64,000 nt of DNA, from positions 33,096,279 to 33,160,278 of the forward strand of contig NC_049979.1 of NCBI RefSeq assembly GCF_000003815.2, in the 5' to 3' direction. The position numbers were made by a program, and so were the translations under genes. The DNA is from Branchiostoma floridae. Its lineage: Eukaryota; Chordata; Leptocardii; Amphioxiformes; Branchiostomatidae. Of the stretch, positions 1-11,600 are shown in pieces. Numbering within the stretch: the stretch's first letter is position 1; each line of letters begins with the position of its first letter. Below the pieces are notes generated by a model that saw nothing but the letters and a program-made list of their open reading frames with translations, ran no database searches and was not told the origin of the DNA.

Positions 1-774
1 GTCGTTAACATCCATCAACCCCTTCTTGAATTATTCCTTCTCAAAACCTAAAACAAGAATTACTTTCACCGCCCCTGCGAAACCCATAGGTGGCCAAAGC
101 TTACACACCTTACTATGCTTTTACACTGCTACCTACCACTTAAAAATCATCACACAAACAAGTCAAAAAAAAAACCCGGAAGTTCCGCTGCAGTACCATA
201 ACACGCCGCTAGAGCGCCCTGCCGTAACGCAATTCCTGCCATTCCTTTGTCATGTCTAATCCTACCCACATACCACATATCAAAACTATCCATCCACGCG
301 TTCCCTAGTTATCAGGCTAACAAACGACCCCCTGACATTAAAACAACAGTGACTACAAACCCTTCGTTTCACGAAGGGAATAAATAGCTTATTAATTGAC
401 CAATAAATAGCTTAATATTTGACCAATAATACGTCTTAAAAACGAGGGCGTATCAGTTACTAGTATTTTTTAAAACATGCATCGTCTATAAATGTAATAT
501 ATGTCTTCGCTAGAAGACAGTATTGAGTGATTACGGGGCAACAAATCGTTACAATGAATACAATAACAAACAAAACATGTACAACATGTTCATCTGGTTA
601 CAATTAGTAAGAATAAGGGATCAAAATTAATTTTACTTTTGTCACAAAATGGCGTGGTGAGTTTGAGGTTTTCATTTTCTGCAAGTCGTGAGTTTGAAGT
701 TTCTATTTATTGCAAGTGAACATAGACATCTCCCGTGTCTTGGACTCGGTCCTATTTCTATTCCCATTACTCAC
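1..774. other. Sulfatase intron, left edge of window
   Basis: No exon recognised. The next sulfatase exon (expected to open with Asp-Asn-Gly-Gly) was looked for on the minus strand and not found here. Positions 180-245 contain a GC-richer patch (ccgctagagcgccc) that looks like a repeat fragment. Confidence 0.5.
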
Positions 775-982
775 CAGTAGAAAATATCAGCACGGTGTTG
801 TCCCATAGTCCGCTACCTTTTAAGGCGTCTGTGACGTTTCCGACCGCCTCGTCCATCGCCGTTACCATGGCGGCGTATTTTCGAATTAGAATGTTTTGTA
901 CGGACTTGTATTTTTCAATATATCCCTCTGGTGCTTGAAGAGGTGCATGTACCGCTTGAAATGATAGGTATAGAAACATCGG
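775..982 (-). CDS. Sulfatase exon 6 (VHAPL)
   Basis: A 208-bp exon with acceptor cttcccaacag and donor GTGAGT. Reads [20 protein letters not shown], then a helix rich in [21 protein letters not shown] and NTVLIFST. Ends with one base of the codon expected to be the catalytic Asp of the family D-N-G-G motif, which should sit in the next exon off the left edge. Confidence 0.93.
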
Positions 983-3900
983 CTGTTGGGAAGAGGACAT
1001 TAATAATTTCAAAAGCGCCTGAGTGTGTATCTTTGTGCATTTGTTTGTGTGTTTTTATGTTTGCGTGTCTGTCTTTTTGTCCATCAATAATATTACTAAA
1101 CACATGTTATTCACCAGCGCAACGTTAAACTAGACCAAACAAGCAAATGAGGAACTTTTTTTGCAGAATAATGCGTAAGTGGCAATTTTTCTTCATGGTA
1201 GATTATAGCATTTCTCTTCTTGTGACATGTTTAAGCTAATGTTGAACTTCACCGTGCTTAAGATATTTGAATGTAGACGTCAGCTTCATAACCTCTACAA
1301 ACGCTCTAAAGGTTTTCTGGAGCTGCGAAGTCGCCGAAATCCGCCTAACTATAGATTTTCATTACTTTATATCGGTAAAGCATAATTAAAACAAAACCTT
1401 ATTTCGGTCATGGTGAGCAATAATGTCGATTGCCTTCCTTTGGAATAAGTGAGTTGAATATGTTCCATTCTGATCCAGAACTGGTTCATCTTGGTCTCTT
1501 AGGTCCAACCCATGGTACTCTGAAGCATCCGTTGAATAAACGTTCGGCCTTCTATGGGACCAGTAGTCTTCACCACCTGTTAGGAAACCTAATAAATAGG
1601 AAAACATGATAGTTACTAGTATTTCCTCGTTGATTAACCCTTGTCCTGCTGGCTTTCTATACCAAAACTCGCCCCCACTGCTGGGGTTCCCAGACCCCTT
1701 TAAAACAAAGGGTACTAGTTTGATATTGCTCATTTTTAGTCACTTTACTTTACAGTAACCCCATAAAGGTATATATCATTGTAAAGCTAACAATGTGTAT
1801 TTTCAAGAAATGTTGCCTACATTTACAATTCTATCAGTCATAGGGGTTTACAGTGGCAATAAAACAATAAAACACACTTTTTCATTAAACTTTTGTATTC
1901 TACTTTCATATCATACATTTCCAGTGTCAATTTCTTGACTACAATCTATCTTAAGACTTCTGACAACATTTTCTTGCCCATGTGAGAAAAAAAAAACATG
2001 CAGGTATTGCTACAGGTGAGTTAATGCTTGGACATTGTCCTTAATGCTGAACTGGCTTTTCAATCTAACTACTATCCCTTCAGTGTTGAATAAACTTCAT
2101 TCTCACATTGTCTGGCAAGTGAAATAAAAGCTTGTTGTACCATAAATTCAAGCTTGCTGTCTCTACTTTGCTTGAGAGTCTAAGTTAAGTTATCTGCACC
2201 TAATATATTTATCATAAAGTCATAAAAAGCAATAAATAATAGATTAATCCACAATATGTCACAATCATCTCTACAGCACCAGTAAAAAAAACTTTTGACA
2301 TCAGTACAAAGTTATTGAGGAGTCCTGGGGACATGACAACGATATATGGGAGGTAAGAAAATAAACAGGTATTGCTACAGGTAAGTTAATGATTGAACAT
2401 TGTCCTTGGTGCTGAATGGAGTATAATCACTATTCTTGTAGCATTGAATAAACTTGGTGCTGGCAATGTCTGGCAAGTGGAATATAAGCTTGCTGTACAT
2501 CAAATTAAAGCCAACAGTCACTATTTTGCTTGAGAGTCTATGTTAAGTTGTTTCCACCTATTTTATTGATCATTAAGTAATAAAAAGCAATCAAAGGAAG
2601 ATTTTGTCCACAATCTCTCATACTAAGCTCTACCATACCAGTAAGATAACTTGTGGCAAAATTACAAAGTTCCTGAGGAGTTCCGATGACAAGGCAACGA
2701 TACAAACGAGGTAAGAAAATAGATTCCCACTTCTTGGGAGGCCCACGTCATCACTCACACTCGTTCAGGGGCTCCTGCGGGCTCAGCGTCCGGCCTCGCA
2801 CAACTGCCCCCCTCCCCTCGGCCCCGACTGCATCCCCGACCCGGTTCCTGGCCTCCCCGGTCTTGTACACGGCCACTCGCCCGACCACAGCCATGCCAGC
2901 CACAGTCTACTCCATCCGTCCAACGATTTGCTTTTGTTTTGGGGCCCCATACCTCATGTTAGCACGTCTAAACTTCCTCACATGTCGTCGTCACATAACT
3001 TCGCTGCTTTCCTTGTAATCTCTGCCCAAATACGGTAAAATGGGATCAGAATCCTTCCATGAAGAGTTCGGTGTGAATCTCCAATACTATAAATCGCGGC
3101 ATTTTTACGTTAAATACTGAATTTTTCGGCCAAAAACAGCTAAAAATAGCAAAAAACAAAACACTTCTGCCTGCAGCAGACGACATGACGCTCATGAATA
3201 TTAATTAACCTCGCAAGGGCTTCTGGGATGACGTACTTCCGGTTGCGTAACAGTTCGTTGACCCCTGACCCCTGACCCCTAACACCCGATACTTAGTTGC
3301 GTTCCCGCCACTACCGCGCGCGAGTGTTACGTACGTATCCTGGACATACCCCCCAAACTACAATAGTGTTGAGCCGCAAATAGAACATGCTTGTGCAACA
3401 ACACAATTGTAGCGCGCCGCAGGACTAGGGTTTTAAGACTTGACAAATGTTCCCCTGTCAACTATCTATCTATCTATATCCGTCCGCTTATACCGTCGGG
3501 GGTGTCGCGGGGGAGGAGGAGAAGGCGGTCCATTGCTAGACGTGTGGCCTGTTGGAGTGTCAGCCCATGGTTATTCAAGGTGTCTTTCACTCCATCGATC
3601 CACCGGCGTCGTGGTCGACCTCTAGTCCGCCGTCCTGACACTCTGGTGTTGTAGGCTCTCAGGGCCGGTTGATCGTGGCGAGGTGCCCGAACCACTTTAT
3701 CTATTGTCGGGCGATGTAGTGGTTGATGTTGGTGGCACCAACCATTCCCCTTACCACCTCATTCCTGATCTTATCCCTTCTGGTCTTCCCTGCTGTTCTT
3801 CTTAGGCACCTCATCTCACAAGTTACAGCTTTCCTCTGTTGTGCTTTGACCTGAGTCCACATCTGCTACTGGTAGGTCAGGGTGGGTATGAAGATGATGT

Positions 3901-6900
3901 TGATCAGGCAGGTTTCGGTGTCATGGGTATGTTTGGATGTCTGAGAATTCTTGTTTCAATTTCCCTGTCCAGCTTCCCATCTTCAGAGAGGGTGCTTCCG
4001 AGGTACTCGAACTCAGATGTTTGCTTAAGCTTTTGTCCATTGGTGGTGATTTTCAGATTCTTTGGGGTTGTTGTAGTCCTTCCTCACTGCTGTTTATGAT
4101 GTCCTGGTCGTCTGCGAAGAGTACTTCGTTCTGGGATAGAGGGACCGGGATTGCCTCTTTGCCTTTTGTGATCTTGTCCATGTAGACGATGAACAGCAAT
4201 GGTGAGAGGACGCAGCCTTTTTTGCCTTTTCTGACTTCGGATGTCACGTTGAACCTCTTGGTGCGACCACGTGTAGTCCTCACAGCACTTTGACTGTTAT
4301 GGTAGATTGCCCTGATGTTGTCAAGTAGCTGTCCTTTCACACCATAGAGCTTCAGTACCTCCCATAGCATGTTTTTTTAACCATGTCGAATGCTTTTTCT
4401 TGGTCAACGAAGACTAGGTGGAGATGTGTTTGATAATCACACGCTTTCTCGCAAAGCTGTCGGAGGGCAAAGATTGCGTCGGTGAATCCTCTTCCCTTTC
4501 TGAATCCGAATAAGGCCTCAGTTAACTGTGGTTGTACAATTGCCTTGTTACACTGTTCCAGTATCTTGGCGTAGATCTTGCCTGTGTGGCTAAGTAGGGA
4601 TATGCCTTTGTTTATACTACAGTCCTTCTTACTCCCTTTTCCAGATAGGTATTACGACTGCCCTCTGCCAGTCTTCCAGAACCCGTTGTTCATCCCATGT
4701 CTTCTGAATAATCGTGGTCAGCCATGTGATGTCCGTCTCTCGGCAAGCAGTGATGGCCTCAGTGATGATTCCATCAACCCCTGCAGCCTTGCTCTACGGG
4801 CTGGACATAACGGCTCTCCTAACCTCTTAGTCAAGGATGCTGAGTTCTAGGTGATCCAGTTATCTGGGGCTGAACTTTGCAGAGGTGCTAGTCTCATCAA
4901 CTGTTTTCAATAGTTCTCTGAAGTAGTCTTCCCACATTTGCCTGATTTTATCATCATCGTAGAGTGGACTGCCGTCTTTGTCATGTATCACCATGGTGGG
5001 ACTGAAGGGTTCCTCTCTCAGTCGCATAGCCCTGAGGCTCCCGCGGTGACTGCTTACACAGGTCGGTAAGCTTCATACCATAGTCGCTGCGGGTTGTGTT
5101 CTTTGCGACATTTACTTCCCTCTTGCTGTTCCTTCTGGCGATTCTGTACTTGGCATAGTCCTCATGTTTCTGTGATCTTGACCAAACTTTGTACTGTCTT
5201 TTCTTCTCCTTGACCGCTTCCTTTACCTCTTCGTTCCAGCATACAGTGGCCTTTCTCTGTCCCTTCCTGGGTTTCCAAGTCCCGCAAGTCTTTTGGACGG
5301 TATTGATTAGGGTGTCTCAAAAAGTGTACCAAGCTTCCGTTGCTGTCATGTTGCTGGCATCAATATGTTCTAGGCTCTCTGTCACCATTCTTCCAGTCTC
5401 CTCCTGGATGCCAGTGTGTTTTCTGAACTTATACCAGTTTATCTATTCCTTCAGTATCACCTTTCTTCTATGTGGTTTGGGTTCCTTCTTTTCTGTCAAC
5501 ATTACCACTGGCCGGTGGTTAGTGTCCAGTCCTACATTGAGTATGACCTGACCGTCTTGGACCGTGTTCCTCCAGGAAACTCTAGTGAGGATGAAGTCGA
5601 TTTGGGATGATATTGTCAGGTCGTTCCCCTGTCAACAGTCCTTGTTAATATCAAATATGTGATCATTTGATTTATTTTATTTAAATGAATATATAAAACT
5701 AAAACGTTATATAAATTGTGTCTCAAACACTCCGCAATATTGTATCCATCACCTTGAATTTTCATCCCATTGAATTAATTTCAAAACGCAATGGACAAAA
5801 AAAACACCTAAATGCATTCATTGTAACGTTATTTTATGACAAAAGGACCAAGTAGTAACATATTCTCAGGATAATAAGCTATTATTTCTTGATTGTTTTA
5901 TGCCAATGGTCCTTCATTTTGGATGTTGGCTAGCCGGCTGATGATGTCATCAAATTATTAATATTTAAGCATATTTGAAAATGTAAGATATTCTTGACAA
6001 CCTAATATTTCATTTATGTAAGGAAATAGCAGTGGTATAGTAACTCAACCTTAAAAAGTGCATTGTTCGAGTCGAAATTAGCGATTTTGCCAAACCGTTG
6101 GCATGACAACAAGATAACAATGTAATGTTTCAAATTTTGTGAAATCGTTGCCAACAATATTTTAGGAAAACTGACAATATTTGGTGGCTCTAGCTTGAGC
6201 CGTTCAAGGTTATACGACATGAAAATAGTCGCGTGCCTCTAACGACCCCCGTCTAAATTGTGTTAGTTTTTAGTGCCAAAAACAAAACAGATCCTAACGA
6301 TTTATTTTGTCGCAAAAATACTTTTAACAGATAAAGTTTAACATTATTTTATATTTCCCTTTCTTAGTAATATTTAAGCCCATTACAAGCTACAGTCCTT
6401 TTTCCTAAGGCCTTGCCGCATATGATCGATTATGATATTTGTGGTCGTGAGTATTGATCTATACTAGTTGTTTTCTGTTATTCATGTCAACTAAACTACA
6501 TACCGTAAAAAGTATCAAAGCCTCGTCTCAATGGTAAATATTCTTGTCTAAAGAAGCCAAGATGCCATTTGCCGACCAGGTGTGTGGAGTACCCAATTTC
6601 TTTGAGCTTTTGAGGCAGAGTCACTTCATCCAATGGGAGACCATGAGGGCGGTCATGTGTAATCACGCTATGCTGCAGTCCGTAGTGAATCTGAAAATAA
6701 GAAATTATTACTGTTTTAATATGACGTAATCATCAAAAAGATGGTCTAAGATCTTATTCAGCCTTATCGATAGACATGACATTTTTGGCCAATCGTGGAA
6801 GGAAGGAATTTTGATGACGGCCCTTTCAAACTCTTTTAACTCTTACATGACGTACTGCAAGACGATTAGATTTTAAGAGAATGATATATACATAATATCT

Positions 6901-8633
6901 AAAACTTTAATGACATAATTATTTTTGTTGTATTAATGGAAACAATAAAAGTGGGTATTGCAATAATTTTTTTGTTATGCTACAAAAATATAACAGAAAG
7001 TGCAGATTACAGAATTATTCTTTTGTAAGACCTGTGTATCCAATAGCAATATCAATGACACTAAGGGACGTCATGCATATCTGAAATACCAGTTAGCCTT
7101 CACCATCTTACTTTCACCACCTTCATTTTTTTTTTCCAAAATACAAAAAAATTCTGCAATAACAAATCACAAAAGACGATGCAAATACATTTGAAACATT
7201 CATAATAATGATAGTCTAGTTGTTTAACGCACATTTTTATGCATACTTTATGAATATAAAAAATATATTCTAGATAACATAGCTTTCATTTATGGAAGAG
7301 AATATCATTAGCAAACAAACGTGAACAACACATTGTGAGAACAAAAAACTAGAACAAAAGAAAAAATGTAAAAAAAAATACGGATGAACAAACAGTTGCC
7401 ATAGCAACACCAGAAATTGAAGATTATTATAGCCTTCACTTCACTCCCTTGAATTTGGCTGTCGCCTGAGAAGACACGAAGAATTCAAATAGAAGCCAAA
7501 AGAGTAAAAATTATGATTGTTCGGCAGAGGAGACCAGCTATCCAGGCCCTCTGCCCGATCATGTCAGGTCGCTACTGTAACTGATCTTGGGGGCATTGTA
7601 TTCGAATTTTCTTCGCTTAAAGGTCATTACCTGACGGTCAGTAATGATTTAATGATTGATTTCAAAATGGTTATTTGTGCATGTAACCCATAGGATTGTC
7701 TTGAGGTGACATTATCATTTACATGGCTTGAGATATTTCTTTCATTAAGACGCCTGTATTGAGTCGGGTATCGTAATAATGCAAATAAATTCCTCTGTAA
7801 TGTCGGTAATGTTAGTTATTCGCAAAGCAGGCATCACTTACCCATAAACTGACAGTAAAAAAGAACAAATGGATGTAGACATACAACTTTGGAGTAAAAA
7901 AATAAGTGCATCCAGGGTTGAAATGATATATAGGAAAAACTTATGAGAGAAGCATAAGAACAAATGCACACATTCTATTTTAAAGAACATATACATTAAC
8001 AACGTCAATGTATTTATCGTCTGTAATGTTATATCCAACTATTGACGACTCTTATAGATGACCTATAAAAACAAGAGGAATCAGCCTACCTGATATCTAC
8101 CCGTCATAAGCTGCTCCCTTGATGGGCTACATATAGGCTGGACATAGTAGTTCTCTAACTTCACTCCCTCTGATGCCAGCCTATTACAGAGGACAGTAAT
8201 TTATTCTCTATAGGTCAAAATACATTTTCTTAGCTCTTGAAATTTTCTTTACCATGTTTAAATTACTAATGAATCTTTAAGAAGTTTTTATAATCAAATA
8301 TGCAATTAGACAAGTTCCTTCGAACGGACTTAATATTATTTGTTCTTAAATAACTAATAATGAAACTGATATGAAAATGTTTAAATTTATTTACACATGT
8401 AAGGAATGACGTTGAAGTGAATGTAACAACTTTTCTTTATATGGAACAATTTTCAAAACATTTCGTTACCTTTTACAAAATGTTCTTACATTTTTTTTAT
8501 TATTAAATGTAGCTTTTGGTAATTGTCACCTATATCTATAAGTGCTAACATGGCCCAGCAATCGTCTGCTTCGATAGTCTTTAACCCTTAACTGTACACA
8601 CGGGTCCGCGCGGTTCCCAGCACTATGTGTTCA

Positions 8634-8687
<54 letters not shown>

Positions 8688-11600
8688 TGAACACATATAT
8701 ATATATATTCTTGAATTTTGAATTTTTTTTGGTTAAATTAAAGGTAATTGTCACTCACAAAGTTTTCCCTCGACTCAGGACAAGAAACGGTGTTTTAACC
8801 ATTTCTAAAGATTATATGACTGATTTTCCTTGGGGGTCCACGTGGACCCCAGGTGGCTTCCCATAGAAATGGACACACTGCGGGTTTTTTTCAAATTTAA
8901 TTTTAAATATGGTTGATTTATACATAAGCCAACATTTTGAGTGGAGCTGTTTTAAGGTAGGTCCAGGTCTATTTTACTACTTCAAATGGAGTGCCCTGGA
9001 AGAGTCCAGTATTTAATTCATGTTTAGACTAGGGTGATAAAGTCATTTTCTGAGCAAAGATCATGACCTGCTCTACTTGAATTGAGGGTGTCACTGAGAC
9101 ATTCCATTTTTGTACGGAAGCGGGTTTTTTTGATACAATTATTCACTGGTGATTTAAAGTTTAATGTTATGTCTACTGAAATGATCCATTCTTGCAACGG
9201 ATAAATTATTTGAATTCAATTCTGGACCGAGATAATATATTCAAGCCATAGTTACCATGTTGATCATCAATATTTTTCTTTCATGCATTCATCGATAAGT
9301 TTAACGCTCAAACACCCGATTGGGGTCCGTTTGTACCCGAGACGTAAATTTTGCAGTGACATTTAAACAATTTTTAATCTGAAAAAAATTCCTTCAGGGA
9401 CTTTGTCGGTCAATATCTGCTGTACCTTCTCCTAAATATTGTAGCTCTGTGTTAAGTCCGTCTGGGGTCCAAAATATGCAGTTTTTAACAACTTTCAGAG
9501 ATTAATAAACATGTAAAACTAAATCCTCACAAAAAAATTGGTCATTGTGACGACATTATGACGTCTTTTAGCTATCAAGTGCCGCCATCTTAGATTTTGA
9601 CTAATGACGTCATCCAATGAGCATAAATCATACATTTTGAATGAAGAAAATTACATTAAATTCATTTTTGTTGAAAGAAAAAAGTGTACTTTACCAAGAA
9701 AAGATTGTTGAAATTAAAATTGACAATTTTTTCGCAAAAATATGTCTTAATTCTGTTGCCATGGCAACCCCAAAATAGTAATATTACTTTATTTACAAAA
9801 CAAATTTGCTAACAATATTTTTTGCTACATAAAAATTGCTGTAGGCATCAAAGTTCCCTTCCCGGGTCCTTATAGGGCTACTGCAAAACGTGGTATTTTT
9901 AGATTTATGCATAAATAAAGATGATGAGCTGGGATAGCAACACCTTAACATCTCAAAATATTCCTCTTACATTTACGAAGCAATGTATGTGCAGTAATTA
10001 CCGATAAGGATTGGAACTGAGGTTTTATGAACATAACATTTCGGGGTCCGTTTGGACCCAACTCGGTCATTTTAGTCGCAAATAAAAGGTCGGGTGCTTG
10101 TGGGTTAAAAGTAAATAAAACGGAAATTCAAGCAGTTATACTCGGAAGATTTAGATACTTTAACTGCAAATAGCGCTGGGGTCCACGCGAACCCCAGGGT
10201 GGCATATTGGCCAATTTTTGCATATTTACAGCTGACTTGTACTGATATGAAAATCGATGAAAAATGTTTTTAAATTGTATTAATTATTTTTTTACTTTAA
10301 TAATGCATGTACATTCCAAACAAACAAAGCCACTACAAAATTTAAAATATAAAAAAAAAATATTTAACCCTATACTTAGAGACTTAGAGAACGCTATGAA
10401 GGACAGAGACGTTTGGAAGGAGAGAGTTGTCATGGTCCTGGCAAGTAGCCCGCGACGATGATGATGATTAACCCTATACAGACAGGGGGGGGGGGGTTGA
10501 GGCCTGCGCCAACTTTGATATCGCATAACGCCAGAACGGCTTGCGCTTGAGCCACCAAATTTAGTGAGTTAACACTTTCACGAAGACAAATTTTTCATCT
10601 CTTCTTGGCAACCGTTTGTTGGCAGGCATTTTAGGCAAACATTGCATATTTCTGTTCTAACAATGTAATTGTCACGTTTGTTTGCTATAATACTGCTATT
10701 TTCTTACATAAATAAAATCTAATGTTATTCAAAATATCTTTCACAATAACATATGAAAAAATAATGCTAATTTTATTACGTCATCAGTCCAAATTCCAAG
10801 ATTGCGGACCGTATGGCCAGATTTAAAAAAATCGCTTATTATCTCGTAGTATTTGTAAATACCCGGTATTTTTTATCAAAAACCATTTAAATGAATGTAT
10901 TTAGTCTAATTATATTGCCTTTTGTGATTATTTGTTGCAAAAAAGTATTATTGAAAATTCAAGGTGGTGAATGCAATATGGCGGAGCCCAACTGGTATCT
11001 TAGATGTGCATGACGTCATTTTATAACATCACTTGGACGTGATCGATGTTGCTATTGGCACCAAAAGTGATCGTAACGAACATTATCGTTCTGTTATCTG
11101 TAATTGCTGTTACATATTTGTAGCATATCTTTTCTGAAGTTTTCTCAGAATCCCTATTATCGTGGGTCCAGCCAATTTAATCCAATTGATGAAGCCATTG
11201 ATACGTCAAATTACGTATCATAGCGTAAAACGTCTTACATCTGTCAAATATCATGTCTACATCATTCCCCAAAGATTTGGTGGCCATACGACACTTTCTT
11301 TAAGAGTTACAGGACTTAGAAGTTCTAGAAGTGGTTCTTCTTCTAGAAGTGGAGGGCCTCAAAAAACATCACCACCACCCCCCAAAAAGCCCGGTATGAA
11401 TAGGGTTGAAAATTATTTTTTTTTTTTCTTCCTTTCTTAACTAAATAAAAAAAGAGCAGAAGGCATAAATGTTTTTTTTTTGTTTACTAATGTAGATTTA
11501 GAATGTTATTTTAGCAAAAGAATTGAGGTAGTTTCACAGTAGTCATTTCTAGAAATTTAATAAAAATTGATTTGCGGACCCCAAGTGGACAGATTTATCA

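Noticed and set aside
735-938. Plus-strand frame over sulfatase exon 6
   Set aside because: Shadow of the minus-strand exon, whose splice sites and motifs are convincing.
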